In this document: positions 42,523-51,763 of the stretch, in pieces
Layout of the letters: each line of letters starts with the position of its first letter
How positions within the stretch are numbered: the stretch's first letter is position 1
Assembly (NCBI RefSeq): GCF_000282655.1
Contig: NZ_AKIV01000056.1
Span: forward strand, 21,420-85,419
DNA from: Polaromonas sp. CF318
GTDB taxonomy: Bacteria > Pseudomonadota > Gammaproteobacteria > Burkholderiales > Burkholderiaceae_C
DNA length: 64,000 nt
Direction of reading: 5' to 3'
Position numbers and translations under genes: made by a program
The notes under the pieces: model-generated
The model's database searches: none
What the model was told of the DNA's origin: nothing
The model's input: the letters and a program-made list of their open reading frames with translations, nothing else

Positions 42523-42590
42523 GCTGCCCGGCGATTTCCTTGCCTTGTTCCATGCGGTGAACCAAGTCCGCCATTTCCCATCTCTCATCC

Positions 42591-44012
42591 ATGCAGGCAG
42601 AAGAAAAATCATTGCGCGTGCTGCTCTGGCTGGTGGCCATAGGCTTCTTCATGCAGACCCTGGACGCCACCATCGTCAACACCACGTTGCCGGCGATGGC
42701 TCGCAGCTTCGGCGAAAGCCCCTTGCGCATGCAGTCGGTGGTGGTGGCCTATTCCCTCACCATGGCCATGCTGATTCCCGCATCCGGCTGGATCGCCGAC
42801 CGTTTCGGCACGCGCCGCGTATACGTGGGGGCGATTTCCTTGTTTGTCCTCGGCTCCATCGCCTGCGCGCTGTCTGGCAACCTGATGCAGCTGGTGGTCG
42901 CGCGCGTGGTGCAGGGCATGGGCGGCGCGCTGCTGCTGCCGGTGGGCCGGCTGGCCGTGCTGCGCGCCTTTCCGCGCGAGCGTTTTTTGCAGGCCATGAG
43001 TTTTATCGCGATTCCAGGCCTGGTCGGCCCGCTGATCGGCCCTACCCTGGGCGGCTGGCTGGTCGAGGTAGCCACCTGGCACTGGGTGTTCCTGATCAAT
43101 ATCCCGGTGGGTCTGCTGGGCGCGGTGGCGACGGTGTTCTACATGCAGGACAACCCGCGGCCGCATGTGCCGCGCTTTGACCTGCCGGGCTACCTGTTCC
43201 TGGCCTTCGGCATGGTGGCCGTCTCGCTCGCGGTCGATGGGCTGTCGGGCCTGGGCCTGAAGCAGGCCGGCGTGCTGGTGCTGCTGGTGTTCGGCCTGGC
43301 CAGTCTCACAGCCTACTGGTTGCACGCGGCCAGGCGGCCCGATCCGCTGTTTTCGCCCAAGCTGTTTTCCGTCCCCACGCTCAGCATAGGCCTGCTGGGC
43401 AATCTGTTCTCGCGCCTGGGCAGCTCATGCATGCCTTTTCTGGTGCCGCTGCTGTTGCAGGTCAGCCTGGACTATTCGCCGCTGCAGGCCGGCATGATGA
43501 TGGTGCCCGTCGCCGTGGCCAGCATGCTGGTCAAGCGCGTCACCACGCCGCTGATCACACGCTACGGCTACCGTCGGGTGTTGGTGACCAACACCGCGCT
43601 GGTGGGCTTCACCATGGCAAGTTTCGCGCTCGTCACGCCGGCCCAGCCGCTGTGGCTGCACATCCTGCAGCTGGCCTGCTTCGGCGCTGTCAATTCCATG
43701 CAGTTCACCGCGATGAACACGGTCACCCTGCGCGACCTCGACAGCGGCATGGCCAGCAGCGGCAACAGCCTGCTGTCCATGGTGCAAATGTTGGCCATGA
43801 GCATGGGCGTGGCCGCCGCCGGCGCGGTACTGGCCGCCTTCACGGGCTTTTTCGGCGCCGGCGAAGCGCAGCAAACCCTGCACGCCTTTCAGGCGACCTT
43901 TGCCGCGATGGGGCTGATCACCCTGGCATCGGCGGGAATCTTCTGGCAGCTCTCGCCGCAGGTGAGGGTGGTGAAGAAGGCTGAAGCTTCCGAGGCTTCG
44001 GGACAAGGGTAG
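42591..44012 (+). CDS. DHA2-family MFS multidrug exporter
   Basis: A 473-residue, 14-span drug:H+ antiporter of the EmrB/MdtD type. It opens with IGFFMQTLDATIVNTTLPAMARSFGESP, the DHA2 motif in helix 1 with its conserved Asp, followed by GWIADRFGTRRVYVGAI (loop 2-3) and the helix-5 motif GLVGPLIGPTLGGWLVE. It resembles MdtD-like proteins. It is a lone gene between erpA and the convergent ROK gene; no regulator is adjacent. Substrate unknown. Confidence 0.88.
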   Translation: MQAEEKSLRVLLWLVAIGFFMQTLDATIVNTTLPAMARSFGESPLRMQSVVVAYSLTMAMLIPASGWIADRFGTRRVYVGAISLFVLGSIACALSGNLMQLVVARVVQGMGGALLLPVGRLAVLRAFPRERFLQAMSFIAIPGLVGPLIGPTLGGWLVEVATWHWVFLINIPVGLLGAVATVFYMQDNPRPHVPRFDLPGYLFLAFGMVAVSLAVDGLSGLGLKQAGVLVLLVFGLASLTAYWLHAARRPDPLFSPKLFSVPTLSIGLLGNLFSRLGSSCMPFLVPLLLQVSLDYSPLQAGMMMVPVAVASMLVKRVTTPLITRYGYRRVLVTNTALVGFTMASFALVTPAQPLWLHILQLACFGAVNSMQFTAMNTVTLRDLDSGMASSGNSLLSMVQMLAMSMGVAAAGAVLAAFTGFFGAGEAQQTLHAFQATFAAMGLITLASAGIFWQLSPQVRVVKKAEASEASGQG

Positions 44013-44015
44013 TTT

Positions 44016-44036
44016 TGGCCGGGCCACTCCCGGCCA
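44016..44036. other. Hairpin between convergent genes
   Basis: TGGCCGGG (44016-44023) pairs with CCCGGCCA (44029-44036) over a CCACT loop, 4 bp after the exporter stop. No T-tract; possibly a factor-assisted terminator serving either strand. Confidence 0.5.
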
Positions 44037-44109
44037 GCCGCCCTCAGCAAGAGAACCGGGGAAATTAGAGAACAGAAGAGCGCGCCCGCCGGAGCAGGAC
44101 CCGGCCAAC

Positions 44110-45072
44110 TCAGCTCACCAAGGCCAGCGCCCCAAAATCCCCAACCCTCTCCCCCAAACCAGCCTCCACCAACTCAAACGCATCCGTCAGCGCGGGCAGC
44201 TTGCCATGGATCTGCGCGCTCAGGCGAGGCAGCAAGTACTCGCGGTGGTTCCAGAATACGCCGCCGCCCAGGCTGATGCGTTCCAGGTCCAGGGTGGCGA
44301 CCATGTTGTAGAGGCCGCGGCCCAGCACGCGGCACAGCTCGTCGACGATGGCCTGCGCGGCCGTGTCGCCGGCTTGCGCGGCGGCGAACAGCGCGGAGGC
44401 GCCGGGGTAGCCCGCGCCGGCGAAGCGCCTTGCGATCGCGTTGCCGGCCACCACGCCTTCCAGGTCGCCCCTGTTGCCGCAGCCGCACAGCGCGTCGCTG
44501 TGGTCGCTGACAAAGGTGTGGCCCGCGTGGCCGGCGTTGCCGTGCTTGCCGCGCAGGATGCGGCCGTCCACGCAGAGGCCGAAGCCTATGCCGGTGCTCC
44601 AGGTCACGTAGGCGCAGTGGCTGTAGCCTTGCAGCGCGCCCCAGCGGCGCTCGGCCTGCAGGGCACCAATGCCGTCGTTTTCGAGGCGGAGTCTTTCGGC
44701 GAAGCGGCCGCGCAGCGGCGCTTCCAGCGGCACGCTGACCCAGTCGTTGGGCAGGCCGCGCGCCGGGCCAGCCATGCCGCCGCAGATGTTGGGATTGGAA
44801 ATCTCCAGCATGCCGTCCACGGCGACAAAGGGACCGCAGGACGACACGCCGACGGCCGTGATGTCCTGCTCGCGGACGCCGGCGGCCTCGCAAGCCTGGT
44901 CCAGCATGCGCAGCACCTGGCGCGCGACGGTGTCGGGCGGGCCGGCTTTTTCGGTGGGCTCCACGCGACGGGACTGCAGGGCCAGCGAGGCCTGGGCCAG
45001 GCTGATGTCCTGCGCGGCTTCTATCAGGCTGACCGCGATCTTGGTGCCTCCCAGGTCGACGCAGGCTTTCAT
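44110..45072 (-). CDS. ROK family sugar kinase (fructokinase/glucokinase-like)
   Basis: A 320-residue ROK protein. It begins MKACVDLGGTKIAV with the phosphate-binding DLGGTK (6-11), has the catalytic Asp in LENDGIGALQAE and a sugar-binding GHAGHTF. The zinc motif, normally CxCGxxGCxE, reads CGCGNRGDLE, so the third Cys is replaced by Asp. There is no HTH, so it is a kinase rather than a repressor. Start 45072 chosen from the family N-terminus; an in-frame ATG 11 codons upstream is less likely. It follows the DUF2905 gene by 16 bp and may be transcribed with it and the methyltransferase. Confidence 0.85.
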   Translation of the reverse strand: MKACVDLGGTKIAVSLIEAAQDISLAQASLALQSRRVEPTEKAGPPDTVARQVLRMLDQACEAAGVREQDITAVGVSSCGPFVAVDGMLEISNPNICGGMAGPARGLPNDWVSVPLEAPLRGRFAERLRLENDGIGALQAERRWGALQGYSHCAYVTWSTGIGFGLCVDGRILRGKHGNAGHAGHTFVSDHSDALCGCGNRGDLEGVVAGNAIARRFAGAGYPGASALFAAAQAGDTAAQAIVDELCRVLGRGLYNMVATLDLERISLGGGVFWNHREYLLPRLSAQIHGKLPALTDAFELVEAGLGERVGDFGALALVS

Positions 45073-45088
45073 GGTGGGCAGTGCTTCC

Positions 45089-45283
45089 TCAAAGAATTTT
45101 GGCAACCAGGCTGGCGATAAAGCTCAGCAGGATGGTGGTGGTGAGCGGAATGAACCATTCACGCCCGAACAGGCGAAAACGCAGGTCGCCGGGCAGCTTG
45201 CCGAAACCCAGCTTCTGCAGCAGCGGGCTGAACCAGCTGATCAGCATCAGGGCCAGAAAGATGACGATAAACCAGCGGATCAT
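45089..45283 (-). CDS. DUF2905 family small membrane protein
   Basis: A 64-residue protein with two transmembrane helices, about 3-22 and 44-63, separated by a short amphipathic loop (KLGFGKLPGDLRFRLFGREWFIP) that carries the conserved LPGD and PLTTTILLS motif of DUF2905. Function not known. It lies 9 bp after the methyltransferase stop and 16 bp before the ROK kinase, in a probable three-gene unit. Confidence 0.88.
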   Translation of the reverse strand: MIRWFIVIFLALMLISWFSPLLQKLGFGKLPGDLRFRLFGREWFIPLTTTILLSFIASLVAKIL

Positions 45284-45292
45284 GAAGGCAGT

Positions 45293-46399
45293 TTAGAGCG
45301 TATGCATGCGGTCGCCGGCGGCAAAGCCGATAGGCTCCCAGACCGGATGGCCTTTGGCCCCGAAGGCGATCACCTTGAACAGCTCGCCCATCTCGTGCTC
45401 GGCGACCAGTTTTTGCACCATGGCGCGCTGCTCCAGCGGCGCGCCCTCCATGCCATCAACCAGGCCGCAGTTCAGCAAAAAGCGCCCCTGGCTGGTGTAA
45501 CCCAGTACTTCCAGTCCGGCCTCCTGGCCGGCCAGGGCGATGCCGGTGAAGTTGACGTGGGCGGTGATGTCCTTGCCGCCCACATCGGCCAGCGCATCGG
45601 CGTCCGCCAGGTGGCCGCGGTGGCACATCACGGTGCCCATGCTGCGCTGCGGGTGGTAGTACTCGTGCTCGGGAAAGCCGTAGTCGAGCAGGAAAACCGC
45701 ACCGGCCTCCAGCCGGTCGGCCAGGGTGGCGACAAAACCCTCGGCCTGGGGGTGGATTTCGGTGAGGTAGTCATGCGTGCCCTCCACCTCGACGGGCGGC
45801 CGCAGCGCGGTGCGCCGGTCGGCATAGGCAAAGCCGCCCTTGTGCACCACCACGCCGCGTTCATGCCAGCTGCCCTGCAGCCGCGCCAGCAGCTTGACCG
45901 GCATGGCGTCCAGCACTTCGTTGCCCAGCACCACACCGCGCATCCTGGGCGGCAATTCCGCCGCCCATTGCACCTTGTCGCCATAGGCGGCCAGCCGTTC
46001 GCGCTGGCGCGCCTGCAGGCTGCCCGAGAGGTCCACGATGGTGTAGCGCCCCAGTTTGGGCCCCAGTGCCTGCAGCACCTGCTGCGCCAGCGCGCCCGTG
46101 CCCGCGCCGAACTCCCAGACCTCGGCCGTGCCGGTGGCCTCCAGGGCCTGGGCCGCCTGGCGCGCCAGGGCCTGGCCGAAACGCGGCGAGAGCTCGGGCG
46201 CGGTGACAAAATCGCTGCCGCTGCCCGGCATCAGGCCAAATTTGCGCGAATCGTTGGCGTAGTAGCCCAGGCCCGGGGTGTAGAGGGCCAGGGCCATGAA
46301 TTCGTCAAAACCCAGCCAGCCGCCGGCGGCCTCAATGGCCTTGGCAATGTGGGCGGCGAGGCCGGTCGGTAAAATAGGGGTATCGGTCGTCGGGGTCAT
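45293..46399 (-). CDS. MidA/NDUFAF7-type SAM-dependent methyltransferase
   Basis: The 368-residue protein belongs to the DUF185 family, whose mitochondrial member NDUFAF7 methylates an arginine of complex I. Visible features: GWLGFDEFMALALYTPGLGYYAND at the N-terminus, GSDFVTAPELSPRFGQALA, the SAM-binding motif EFGAGTGALAQQVL, VVLGNEVLDAMPVKLL (the NEXXDA-type motif) and LLDYGFPEHEYYHPQRSMGT. Start 46399 gives the normal length. It is divergent from the pteridine reductase gene (96 bp apart). In bacteria the target is not established. Confidence 0.9.
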   Translation of the reverse strand: MTPTTDTPILPTGLAAHIAKAIEAAGGWLGFDEFMALALYTPGLGYYANDSRKFGLMPGSGSDFVTAPELSPRFGQALARQAAQALEATGTAEVWEFGAGTGALAQQVLQALGPKLGRYTIVDLSGSLQARQRERLAAYGDKVQWAAELPPRMRGVVLGNEVLDAMPVKLLARLQGSWHERGVVVHKGGFAYADRRTALRPPVEVEGTHDYLTEIHPQAEGFVATLADRLEAGAVFLLDYGFPEHEYYHPQRSMGTVMCHRGHLADADALADVGGKDITAHVNFTGIALAGQEAGLEVLGYTSQGRFLLNCGLVDGMEGAPLEQRAMVQKLVAEHEMGELFKVIAFGAKGHPVWEPIGFAAGDRMHTL

Positions 46400-46495
46400 G
46401 GGGCACCAGCCGCCATTGTCGGCGATCCCCACAGCCTCTTCACCCCGCGCTCCAACCCCCTTTTTTTGCTTCCTTTTGAGTCCCGACGCCCACCC

Positions 46496-47275
46496 ATGAA
46501 CCCAGCTCCGTCCTCCCCACCCGTGGTCCTCGTGACCGGCGCCTCGCGGCGGCTGGGGCGCGAGATCGCGCTGGCGCTGGCGGCCAGCGGCTGGCAGGTG
46601 GCGGTGCATTACCGCGCCTCCGAAACCGAAGCCATGGCAACCGTTGCCGACTGCGCCAGGCTGTCGGGCGACTCGGCGGCTTTCCAGGCCGACCTGGGCG
46701 ACGAGGCCGCTGTGCGCGCCCTGCTGCCGGCCGTGGCCGCGCGTATGGGCCGGGTCGATGCGGTGGTCAACAACGCCTCGACCTTTGAAGAGGACAGCGC
46801 CGCCAGCTTCGGCTTTGCGGCCCTGGACAAGCACCTGCACAGCAACACCGGCGCCGCCGTGTTGCTGGCGCAGGCGCTGCACGCCCACATCGCGGCGCGC
46901 GGCGGAGAGGGTGCCCAAGGCGCCGTGGTCAACCTGCTGGACCAGAAGCTGTGGAACCAGAACCCGGATTTTTTCAGCTATACCCTCTCCAAAGCCGCAC
47001 TCGAAGCGGCCGGCACCATGCTGGCGCTGGCGCTCGCGCCCCTGGTGCGCGTGGTCGGCGTGGCGCCGGGCCTCACGCTGACCAGCCATCTGCTGAGCGA
47101 CGAGCAGTTCCAGGCCAGGCACAAGCTGTCGCCGCTGGGCCGCTCTTCCACCCCCGCCGACGTCGCGGCCGCGGTTAAATTCGCGCTGGAAAACCGCTCC
47201 ATCACCGGCACCACGCTGCTGGTGGACGGCGGCCAGCACCTGATGAAGTTCGAGCGCGATTTTTCGCTGATGTAA
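46496..47275 (+). CDS. folM: Pteridine reductase-like short-chain dehydrogenase
   Basis: A 259-residue SDR. The NADPH-binding motif is TGASRRLGREIA, where the RRxG form is typical for pteridine reductase/FolM. It has NNAS (VVNNASTFEED), the catalytic YTLSK and GLTLTSHLLSDEQ. The role is reduction of dihydromonapterin or dihydrofolate. The folB gene 45 bp downstream strengthens a pterin function. Codon choice and length are ordinary; ATG at 46496 lacks a strong ribosome binding site. Gene symbol is by resemblance. Confidence 0.82.
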   Translation: MNPAPSSPPVVLVTGASRRLGREIALALAASGWQVAVHYRASETEAMATVADCARLSGDSAAFQADLGDEAAVRALLPAVAARMGRVDAVVNNASTFEEDSAASFGFAALDKHLHSNTGAAVLLAQALHAHIAARGGEGAQGAVVNLLDQKLWNQNPDFFSYTLSKAALEAAGTMLALALAPLVRVVGVAPGLTLTSHLLSDEQFQARHKLSPLGRSSTPADVAAAVKFALENRSITGTTLLVDGGQHLMKFERDFSLM

Positions 47276-47320
47276 GCCGCAGCCGCCGCTTGCCCCACCC
47301 ACACATCACAGACTGGCGCC

Positions 47321-47692
47321 ATGTACAACACCCGCGGAACCCAGACCCTGAACCTCAGCGGCTTGCGTTTTGACGCCAACCTGGGCATTCTGGACCATGA
47401 AAAAACCGCACCGCAGCCCATCCAGGTCGATGCCGAGTTGAACCTGGGCACGCAGCCGCTGCTGCCGCATGACGACGACATCCACCATGTGCTGGACTAC
47501 CGCAAGGTGCGCCAGATCATCATCAGCGAGTGCACGGCCGAGCACATGAACCTGCTGGAGAGCCTGATCGGCAAGCTGGCGCACCGGCTGATGCAGCTGC
47601 CCGGCGTGCTCGGCGTGCGCGTGAAGATCGCCAAGCTTGAAATTTTTGACGACTGCGAAGTGGCCATTCGCATCGAGACGGGACAGTGGTGA
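47321..47692 (+). CDS. folB: Dihydroneopterin aldolase
   Basis: A 123-residue protein of the FolB/FolX tunnel fold: [19 protein letters not shown] with the family's start strand and Glu/His pattern, [12 protein letters not shown], and the C-terminal VRVKIAKLE strand. It makes 6-hydroxymethyl-dihydropterin or epimerises the related triphosphate in folate/monapterin synthesis. It follows the pteridine reductase and is immediately upstream of ttcA. Confidence 0.87.
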   Translation: MYNTRGTQTLNLSGLRFDANLGILDHEKTAPQPIQVDAELNLGTQPLLPHDDDIHHVLDYRKVRQIIISECTAEHMNLLESLIGKLAHRLMQLPGVLGVRVKIAKLEIFDDCEVAIRIETGQW

Positions 47693-47712
47693 ACGATATG
47701 GAAGCGAACGAC

Positions 47713-48663
47713 ATGAGCGCAGTCTGGGAAGAAGCCGTGGCGGAATACGAGCAGCAGGAAAGCTCGGCGCGCGTGCAGAACAGCATGAAGATAGAGCGCG
47801 AGGACCACAAGCTTGAAAAACGCCTGTGCCGCGAGGTCGGCCGCGCGATCGTCGACTTCAACATGATTGAAGAGGGCGACAAGGTCATGGTCTGCGTCTC
47901 GGGCGGCAAGGACAGCTATGCCATGCTCGACATCCTGCTCAAGCTGCAAAAGCGCGCGCCCATCAACTTCGAGCTGGTGGCAGTGAACCTCGACCAGAAG
48001 CAGCCCGGTTTTCCCGAGCATGTTCTGCCCGAATATTTGAGCAAGCTGGGTGTGCCCTTCCACATCGAAAACCAGGACACCTACAGCATCGTCAAGCGCG
48101 TCATCCCCGAGGGCAAGACGCTGTGCTCGCTGTGCTCGCGGCTGCGCCGCGGCATCCTGTACCGCGTCGCCGGCGAGCTCGGCTGCACCAAGGTCGCGCT
48201 GGGCCACCACCGCGACGACATGCTGCAGACCTTTTTCCTGAATATGTTCTTCGCGGCCAAGCTCAAGGGCATGCCGCCCAAGCTGGTCAGCGACGACGGC
48301 AAGAACGTGGTGATACGCCCCATGGCCTACGTCACCGAAAAAGACCTCACGCGCTGGGCCCAGGTGCGCGAATTCCCCATCATCCCGTGCACGCTGTGCG
48401 GCAGCCAGGAAAACCTGCAGCGCAAGCAGGTCGGCAACATGCTGCGCGAATGGGAGAAAAAATTCCCCGGCCGGCTCGAGAACATGTTCGCCTCGCTGCA
48501 GAACATCGTGCCCTCGCACCTGATGGACAACAAGCGCCACGACTTCAAGGCCATCAAGGCCACCGGCGTGGCCGATGCCGACGGCGACAAGGCCTTTGAC
48601 CCCGAGGAGTTCCGCGAGCCGGCGCTGCCGGGGCTGTCCGTCGTGGGCATCACTTCGCGCTGA
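47713..48663 (+). CDS. ttcA: tRNA 2-thiocytidine(32) synthetase
   Basis: A 316-residue ATP-pyrophosphatase with the PP-loop SGGKDS (63-68) and the two cysteine pairs [14 protein letters not shown] and PCTLCGSQ that hold the Fe-S cluster. It thiolates C32 of certain tRNAs. The start is ambiguous: ATG 47713 has GGAAG at 8 bases and gives [10 protein letters not shown] 47698 and GTG 47686 (the latter overlapping folB) are in frame. Followed by a lipoprotein gene after 36 bp. Confidence 0.93.
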   Translation: MSAVWEEAVAEYEQQESSARVQNSMKIEREDHKLEKRLCREVGRAIVDFNMIEEGDKVMVCVSGGKDSYAMLDILLKLQKRAPINFELVAVNLDQKQPGFPEHVLPEYLSKLGVPFHIENQDTYSIVKRVIPEGKTLCSLCSRLRRGILYRVAGELGCTKVALGHHRDDMLQTFFLNMFFAAKLKGMPPKLVSDDGKNVVIRPMAYVTEKDLTRWAQVREFPIIPCTLCGSQENLQRKQVGNMLREWEKKFPGRLENMFASLQNIVPSHLMDNKRHDFKAIKATGVADADGDKAFDPEEFREPALPGLSVVGITSR

Positions 48664-48699
48664 GGGAGTGTTCCTTCAACCGCTGATTCCGGGAAGCTT

Positions 48700-49323
48700 A
48701 TGAAACGCCCATTCGCAGTGATCTTTTCCATCGCCGCCATGGCCTTGCTGATGGCGGGCTGCTCCACCGTGCGCGTGGTCGACAGCGATGTCACCGCCTT
48801 CTACAACTGGAACGGCCCGCCCCCCGCACCGGCCACGCCGTATCGCTTTGAGCGCCTGCCCTCGCAGCAGGCCGCGGGCAGCCAGCAGGACCATGTGGAA
48901 GGCCTGGCGCGCACCGCCCTGGCCAAGGTGGGGATGGAGCTCAACCCGCCCGCCGCGCGCTATAGCGTGCAGATCACGGCCAGCACCCAGATCGTCGACC
49001 GCGGGCCTTATGGCTACAGCCCCTACGGCGGCTTTGGCTTCGGAAGCGGTGTGTTTGTGGGCGGCGGCAGCCGCGGGGCTTCGGTCGGCCTGTCGTTTCC
49101 GATCGGCGGCGGGATTGCCGAGCCGCCTTATTTCAAGCGCGAGCTGAGCATCGTGATGCGCGATTTGCGCACCAACCAGGTCAGCTTTGAAACACGCGCC
49201 CTGCACGACGGCGTCTGGGGCGACACGCTGGCCGTGCTGCCCGCCATGCTGGACTCGGCCCTGCGCGGGTTCCCGCAACCACCCGCCGGCACACGCCGCA
49301 TCAACGTTGAAATACCCAGGTGA
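48700..49323 (+). CDS. DUF4136 family lipoprotein
   Basis: The 207-residue protein has a lipoprotein signal with MAGC (C21), then the DUF4136-like region: DVTAFYNWN early, a YRFERLP strand, GLARTALAKVGMELN, YSVQITA and RELSIVMRDLRTNQVSFETRA. A Gly/Tyr-rich stretch (about 110-135) lies in the middle. It should be anchored in the outer membrane. The function of the family is not known. It overlaps the possible GTG of the next gene by 4 bases. Confidence 0.85.
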   Translation: MKRPFAVIFSIAAMALLMAGCSTVRVVDSDVTAFYNWNGPPPAPATPYRFERLPSQQAAGSQQDHVEGLARTALAKVGMELNPPAARYSVQITASTQIVDRGPYGYSPYGGFGFGSGVFVGGGSRGASVGLSFPIGGGIAEPPYFKRELSIVMRDLRTNQVSFETRALHDGVWGDTLAVLPAMLDSALRGFPQPPAGTRRINVEIPR

Positions 49324-49325
49324 GC

Positions 49326-50030
49326 ATGGAACCAACGCGCATCATCGCCATTCGTCACGGTGAAACGACATGGAATGTGGACACCCGCATCCAGGGCCAC
49401 CTGGACATCCCGCTCAACGAAACCGGCCGCAGGCAGGCCGAGCGCATGGCGCGGGCGCTGGCCGACGAGCCCATCAGCGCCATCTACGCGAGCGACCTGA
49501 CCCGCGCGTGGGAAACCGCGCAGTACCTGGCCCGCGTCCAGGACATTGACGTGACGCGCGAGGAAGGCCTGCGCGAGCGCGGCTTTGGCGACTTCGAGGG
49601 CAAGACCTTTGCCGAGATCGAGGCCTTGCTGCCCGACCAGTCCATGCGCTGGCGCAAGCGCGACCCCGAATTCGCGCCCGCCGGCGGCGAATCGCTGATC
49701 GCCCTGCGCAGCCGCGTGGTTGCCACCGCCGAGCGCCTGGCGGCCGCGCATCCGGGCGAGCTGATCGCACTGGTCGGCCATGGCGGCGTGATGGACGTGC
49801 TGTACCGCGCCGCGACGCGGCTGGACATCCAGGCGCCGCGCACCTGGGAACTCGGCAATGCAGCCATCAACCGCCTCCTTTGGACACCCGAAGGCTTTAC
49901 GCTCGTCGGCTGGGCCGACACCCAGCACCTGGACGATGGCACACTGGACGACAGCGCAATTGCCGGCGGCTCGCTGGACCCGCTGAGCGCGCAATCACAA
50001 ATATCAGAAGAGATAAGACGCACCTCATGA
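49326..50030 (+). CDS. Histidine phosphatase (phosphoglycerate mutase-like)
   Basis: A 234-residue member of the histidine phosphatase superfamily: RHGETTWN near residue 11 with the phospho-His, IYASDLTRAWETAQ, RERGFGDFEGKTFAEIE, and the second catalytic His in ALVGHGGVMDVL. It resembles cofactor-independent-type GpmB and RNase-H/CobC-like phosphatases; the natural substrate is not evident. It may start with a GTG at 49320; the ATG at 49326 is preferred. Its stop overlaps the start of the aldolase-like gene (ATGA). Confidence 0.88.
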   Translation: MEPTRIIAIRHGETTWNVDTRIQGHLDIPLNETGRRQAERMARALADEPISAIYASDLTRAWETAQYLARVQDIDVTREEGLRERGFGDFEGKTFAEIEALLPDQSMRWRKRDPEFAPAGGESLIALRSRVVATAERLAAAHPGELIALVGHGGVMDVLYRAATRLDIQAPRTWELGNAAINRLLWTPEGFTLVGWADTQHLDDGTLDDSAIAGGSLDPLSAQSQISEEIRRTS

Positions 50031-51208
50031 GTACCATGCCCTCCCGCCTGGCCGAACTGATAGGCAAGCCGGTCAACGATATCGATACCCCCGCCCTGGT
50101 CATCGACATGGACGCGATGAAACGCAATCTCGCGCGCATGGCCGAATTCGCAAAAAAACACAACGTCCGCTGGCGCCCGCATGCCAAGCTGCACAAGAGC
50201 GCCTCGCTGGCCAAGATGCAAGTACGCGCCGGCGCGGTCGGCGTCTGCGTGCAGAAGACCTCGGAGGCTGAAATCATGGCGGCCGGCGGCGTCACCGACA
50301 TCTACATCAGCAATGAGGTCATCGCCCCGGCCAAGCTGGCGCGCGTGGCGGCGCTCGCGCAAAAGCTTGCGGCCCAGGGCGGCCACCTGGCCATCGCGGT
50401 CGACAGCACCGAGGGCGTGATCCGCCTGGCGCAGGCCATGACCGAGGCGCGCAGCGCCACCGGCGTGGCCACCGTGATCGACGTGTTTGTCGAAATCGAC
50501 GTCGGCCAGGGCCGCTGCGGTGTCGAGCCCGGCGCCGCCGCCGTCACGCTGGTGCTGGAAATCCGCAAGCACCCGGCCCTGCGTTTTGCCGGCCTGCAGG
50601 CCTACCACGGCAAGGCCCAGCACATGCGCAGCGCGCACGAAAGGCGCGACGCCATCGCCAAGGCCGTCGAGGCCGTGGTGCTCACGCGCAAGCTGGTCGA
50701 AGCCCAGGGCATCACGGTGGACCTGGTGACCGGCGCCGGCACCGGCAGCCTGATGCTGGAAGCGGCCAGCGGCGTCTACGGCGAGCTGCAGGCCGGCTCC
50801 TTCATGTTCATGGATGCCGACTACGCGAAGAACGAGCGAGACCCGGCCCAGCCGCAGTTTGAGCACGCGCTTTTCGTCAAGACCCAGGTCGTCAGCACGC
50901 ATGGCGGCCACGCGGTGTGCGACGCCGGCCACAAGAGCCACGCGATCGACTCCGGCCTGCCGCTGGTCCATGCCTTCGACACCGAGAGCGAACTCGAGTT
51001 TTTCAACGGCGGCGACGAGCACGGCATCCTGCGGCCTGCCGGCGACAGCAAGCGCCTGCCCGGCCTGGGCCGCATGCTGTGGCTGATCCCGGGGCACTGC
51101 GACCCGACCGTGAACCTGCACGACTTCATGATTGGTGTGACGGGCGGCCTGCGCAACGGCACCGTGCAGCGTATCTTCCGGGTCGACGCGCGCGGCGCGC
51201 TGACCTGA
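50027..51208 (+). CDS. D-threonine aldolase/D-serine dehydratase-like PLP enzyme
   Basis: A 393-residue fold-type III PLP enzyme. DIDTPALVIDMDAMKRNLARM opens the alanine-racemase-like barrel, RWRPHAKLHKS carries the PLP lysine (about residue 60), and the C-terminal domain has PGHCDPTVNLHD, the His/Cys metal site of the D-threonine aldolase/DSD1 family. It would cleave or dehydrate a D-3-hydroxyamino acid with a divalent metal. The start at 50027 overlaps the preceding stop by 4 bases; the open frame upstream overlaps the phosphatase gene and is rejected. Confidence 0.9.
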   Translation: MSTMPSRLAELIGKPVNDIDTPALVIDMDAMKRNLARMAEFAKKHNVRWRPHAKLHKSASLAKMQVRAGAVGVCVQKTSEAEIMAAGGVTDIYISNEVIAPAKLARVAALAQKLAAQGGHLAIAVDSTEGVIRLAQAMTEARSATGVATVIDVFVEIDVGQGRCGVEPGAAAVTLVLEIRKHPALRFAGLQAYHGKAQHMRSAHERRDAIAKAVEAVVLTRKLVEAQGITVDLVTGAGTGSLMLEAASGVYGELQAGSFMFMDADYAKNERDPAQPQFEHALFVKTQVVSTHGGHAVCDAGHKSHAIDSGLPLVHAFDTESELEFFNGGDEHGILRPAGDSKRLPGLGRMLWLIPGHCDPTVNLHDFMIGVTGGLRNGTVQRIFRVDARGALT

Positions 51209-51223
51209 GCCGCCGGTTTTTCG

Positions 51224-51763
51224 CTAGAAATTCACGCCGTAAACGGCATACATGGGCGCAGCCGCGCCGTTGACGCGCCCGCCGCGGTACTCGGCCTCGC
51301 GCGCCGACTGCAGCACCGCCTCATTGAGCTCGGCATGTGTGGATGACAGCACGCGCGCATCGAGCAGCTTGCCCTCGGCATCCAGCAGCGCAACCACCAC
51401 GACGCGGCCGTGCAGGCCCTGCTCGCGGTAAGCCCGCAGCGCATCCAGTGTGCCCGGCTTGCGCACGCGCGCGACGGAAATCTTCTGCCCCATGCCGTCG
51501 CCGTCCTGCATCCTGGGCGCCTGCGGGTGGTCGGCGTAGAGCTTGCTCATCTGCTTGAACAGCTCGGGGAATTCCGGCAGGCTGGAGGTGGCGGCCAGTG
51601 GCACGGCCGGGTTGGGCGTGCGCGGTGTGGGCGGGTTGCCGGGGGCTGAGCAGCCCGCCAGCATGCAGCACAGGCCCAGAAGGGCGGCAGCCGCCATCCG
51701 CTGAGGGGCAGGCGTGCGGCCCGGGATCTGGCAACAAAGCCTGAAACAAAACCGCAGAGTCAT
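51224..51763 (-). CDS. TonB C-terminal-like lipoprotein
   Basis: The 179-residue protein has a lipoprotein signal ending LAGC (C38 counting from the first ATG) and a C-terminal region resembling a TonB box-binding domain: GLHGRVVVVALLDAEGKLLDARVLSSTHAELNEAVLQSAREAEYRGGRVNG. Most TonB proteins are anchored by a transmembrane helix, so a lipid-anchored form is unusual. The start overlaps the upstream stop by 4 bases (ATGA), which is why the first ATG was chosen; the second at 51697 gives a conventional signal length. Confidence 0.72.
   Translation of the reverse strand: MTLRFCFRLCCQIPGRTPAPQRMAAAALLGLCCMLAGCSAPGNPPTPRTPNPAVPLAATSSLPEFPELFKQMSKLYADHPQAPRMQDGDGMGQKISVARVRKPGTLDALRAYREQGLHGRVVVVALLDAEGKLLDARVLSSTHAELNEAVLQSAREAEYRGGRVNGAAAPMYAVYGVNF

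Noticed and set aside
45089..46399. A defence system around the DUF2905/MidA genes
   Set aside because: These are housekeeping-like families with no nuclease, helicase or toxin partner; nothing in the window resembles a defence island.
45293..47302. Methyltransferase gene extended to 47302
   Set aside because: The added N-terminal half is antisense to the pteridine reductase gene and shows no domain; the MTPTTD start at 46399 fits the family length.
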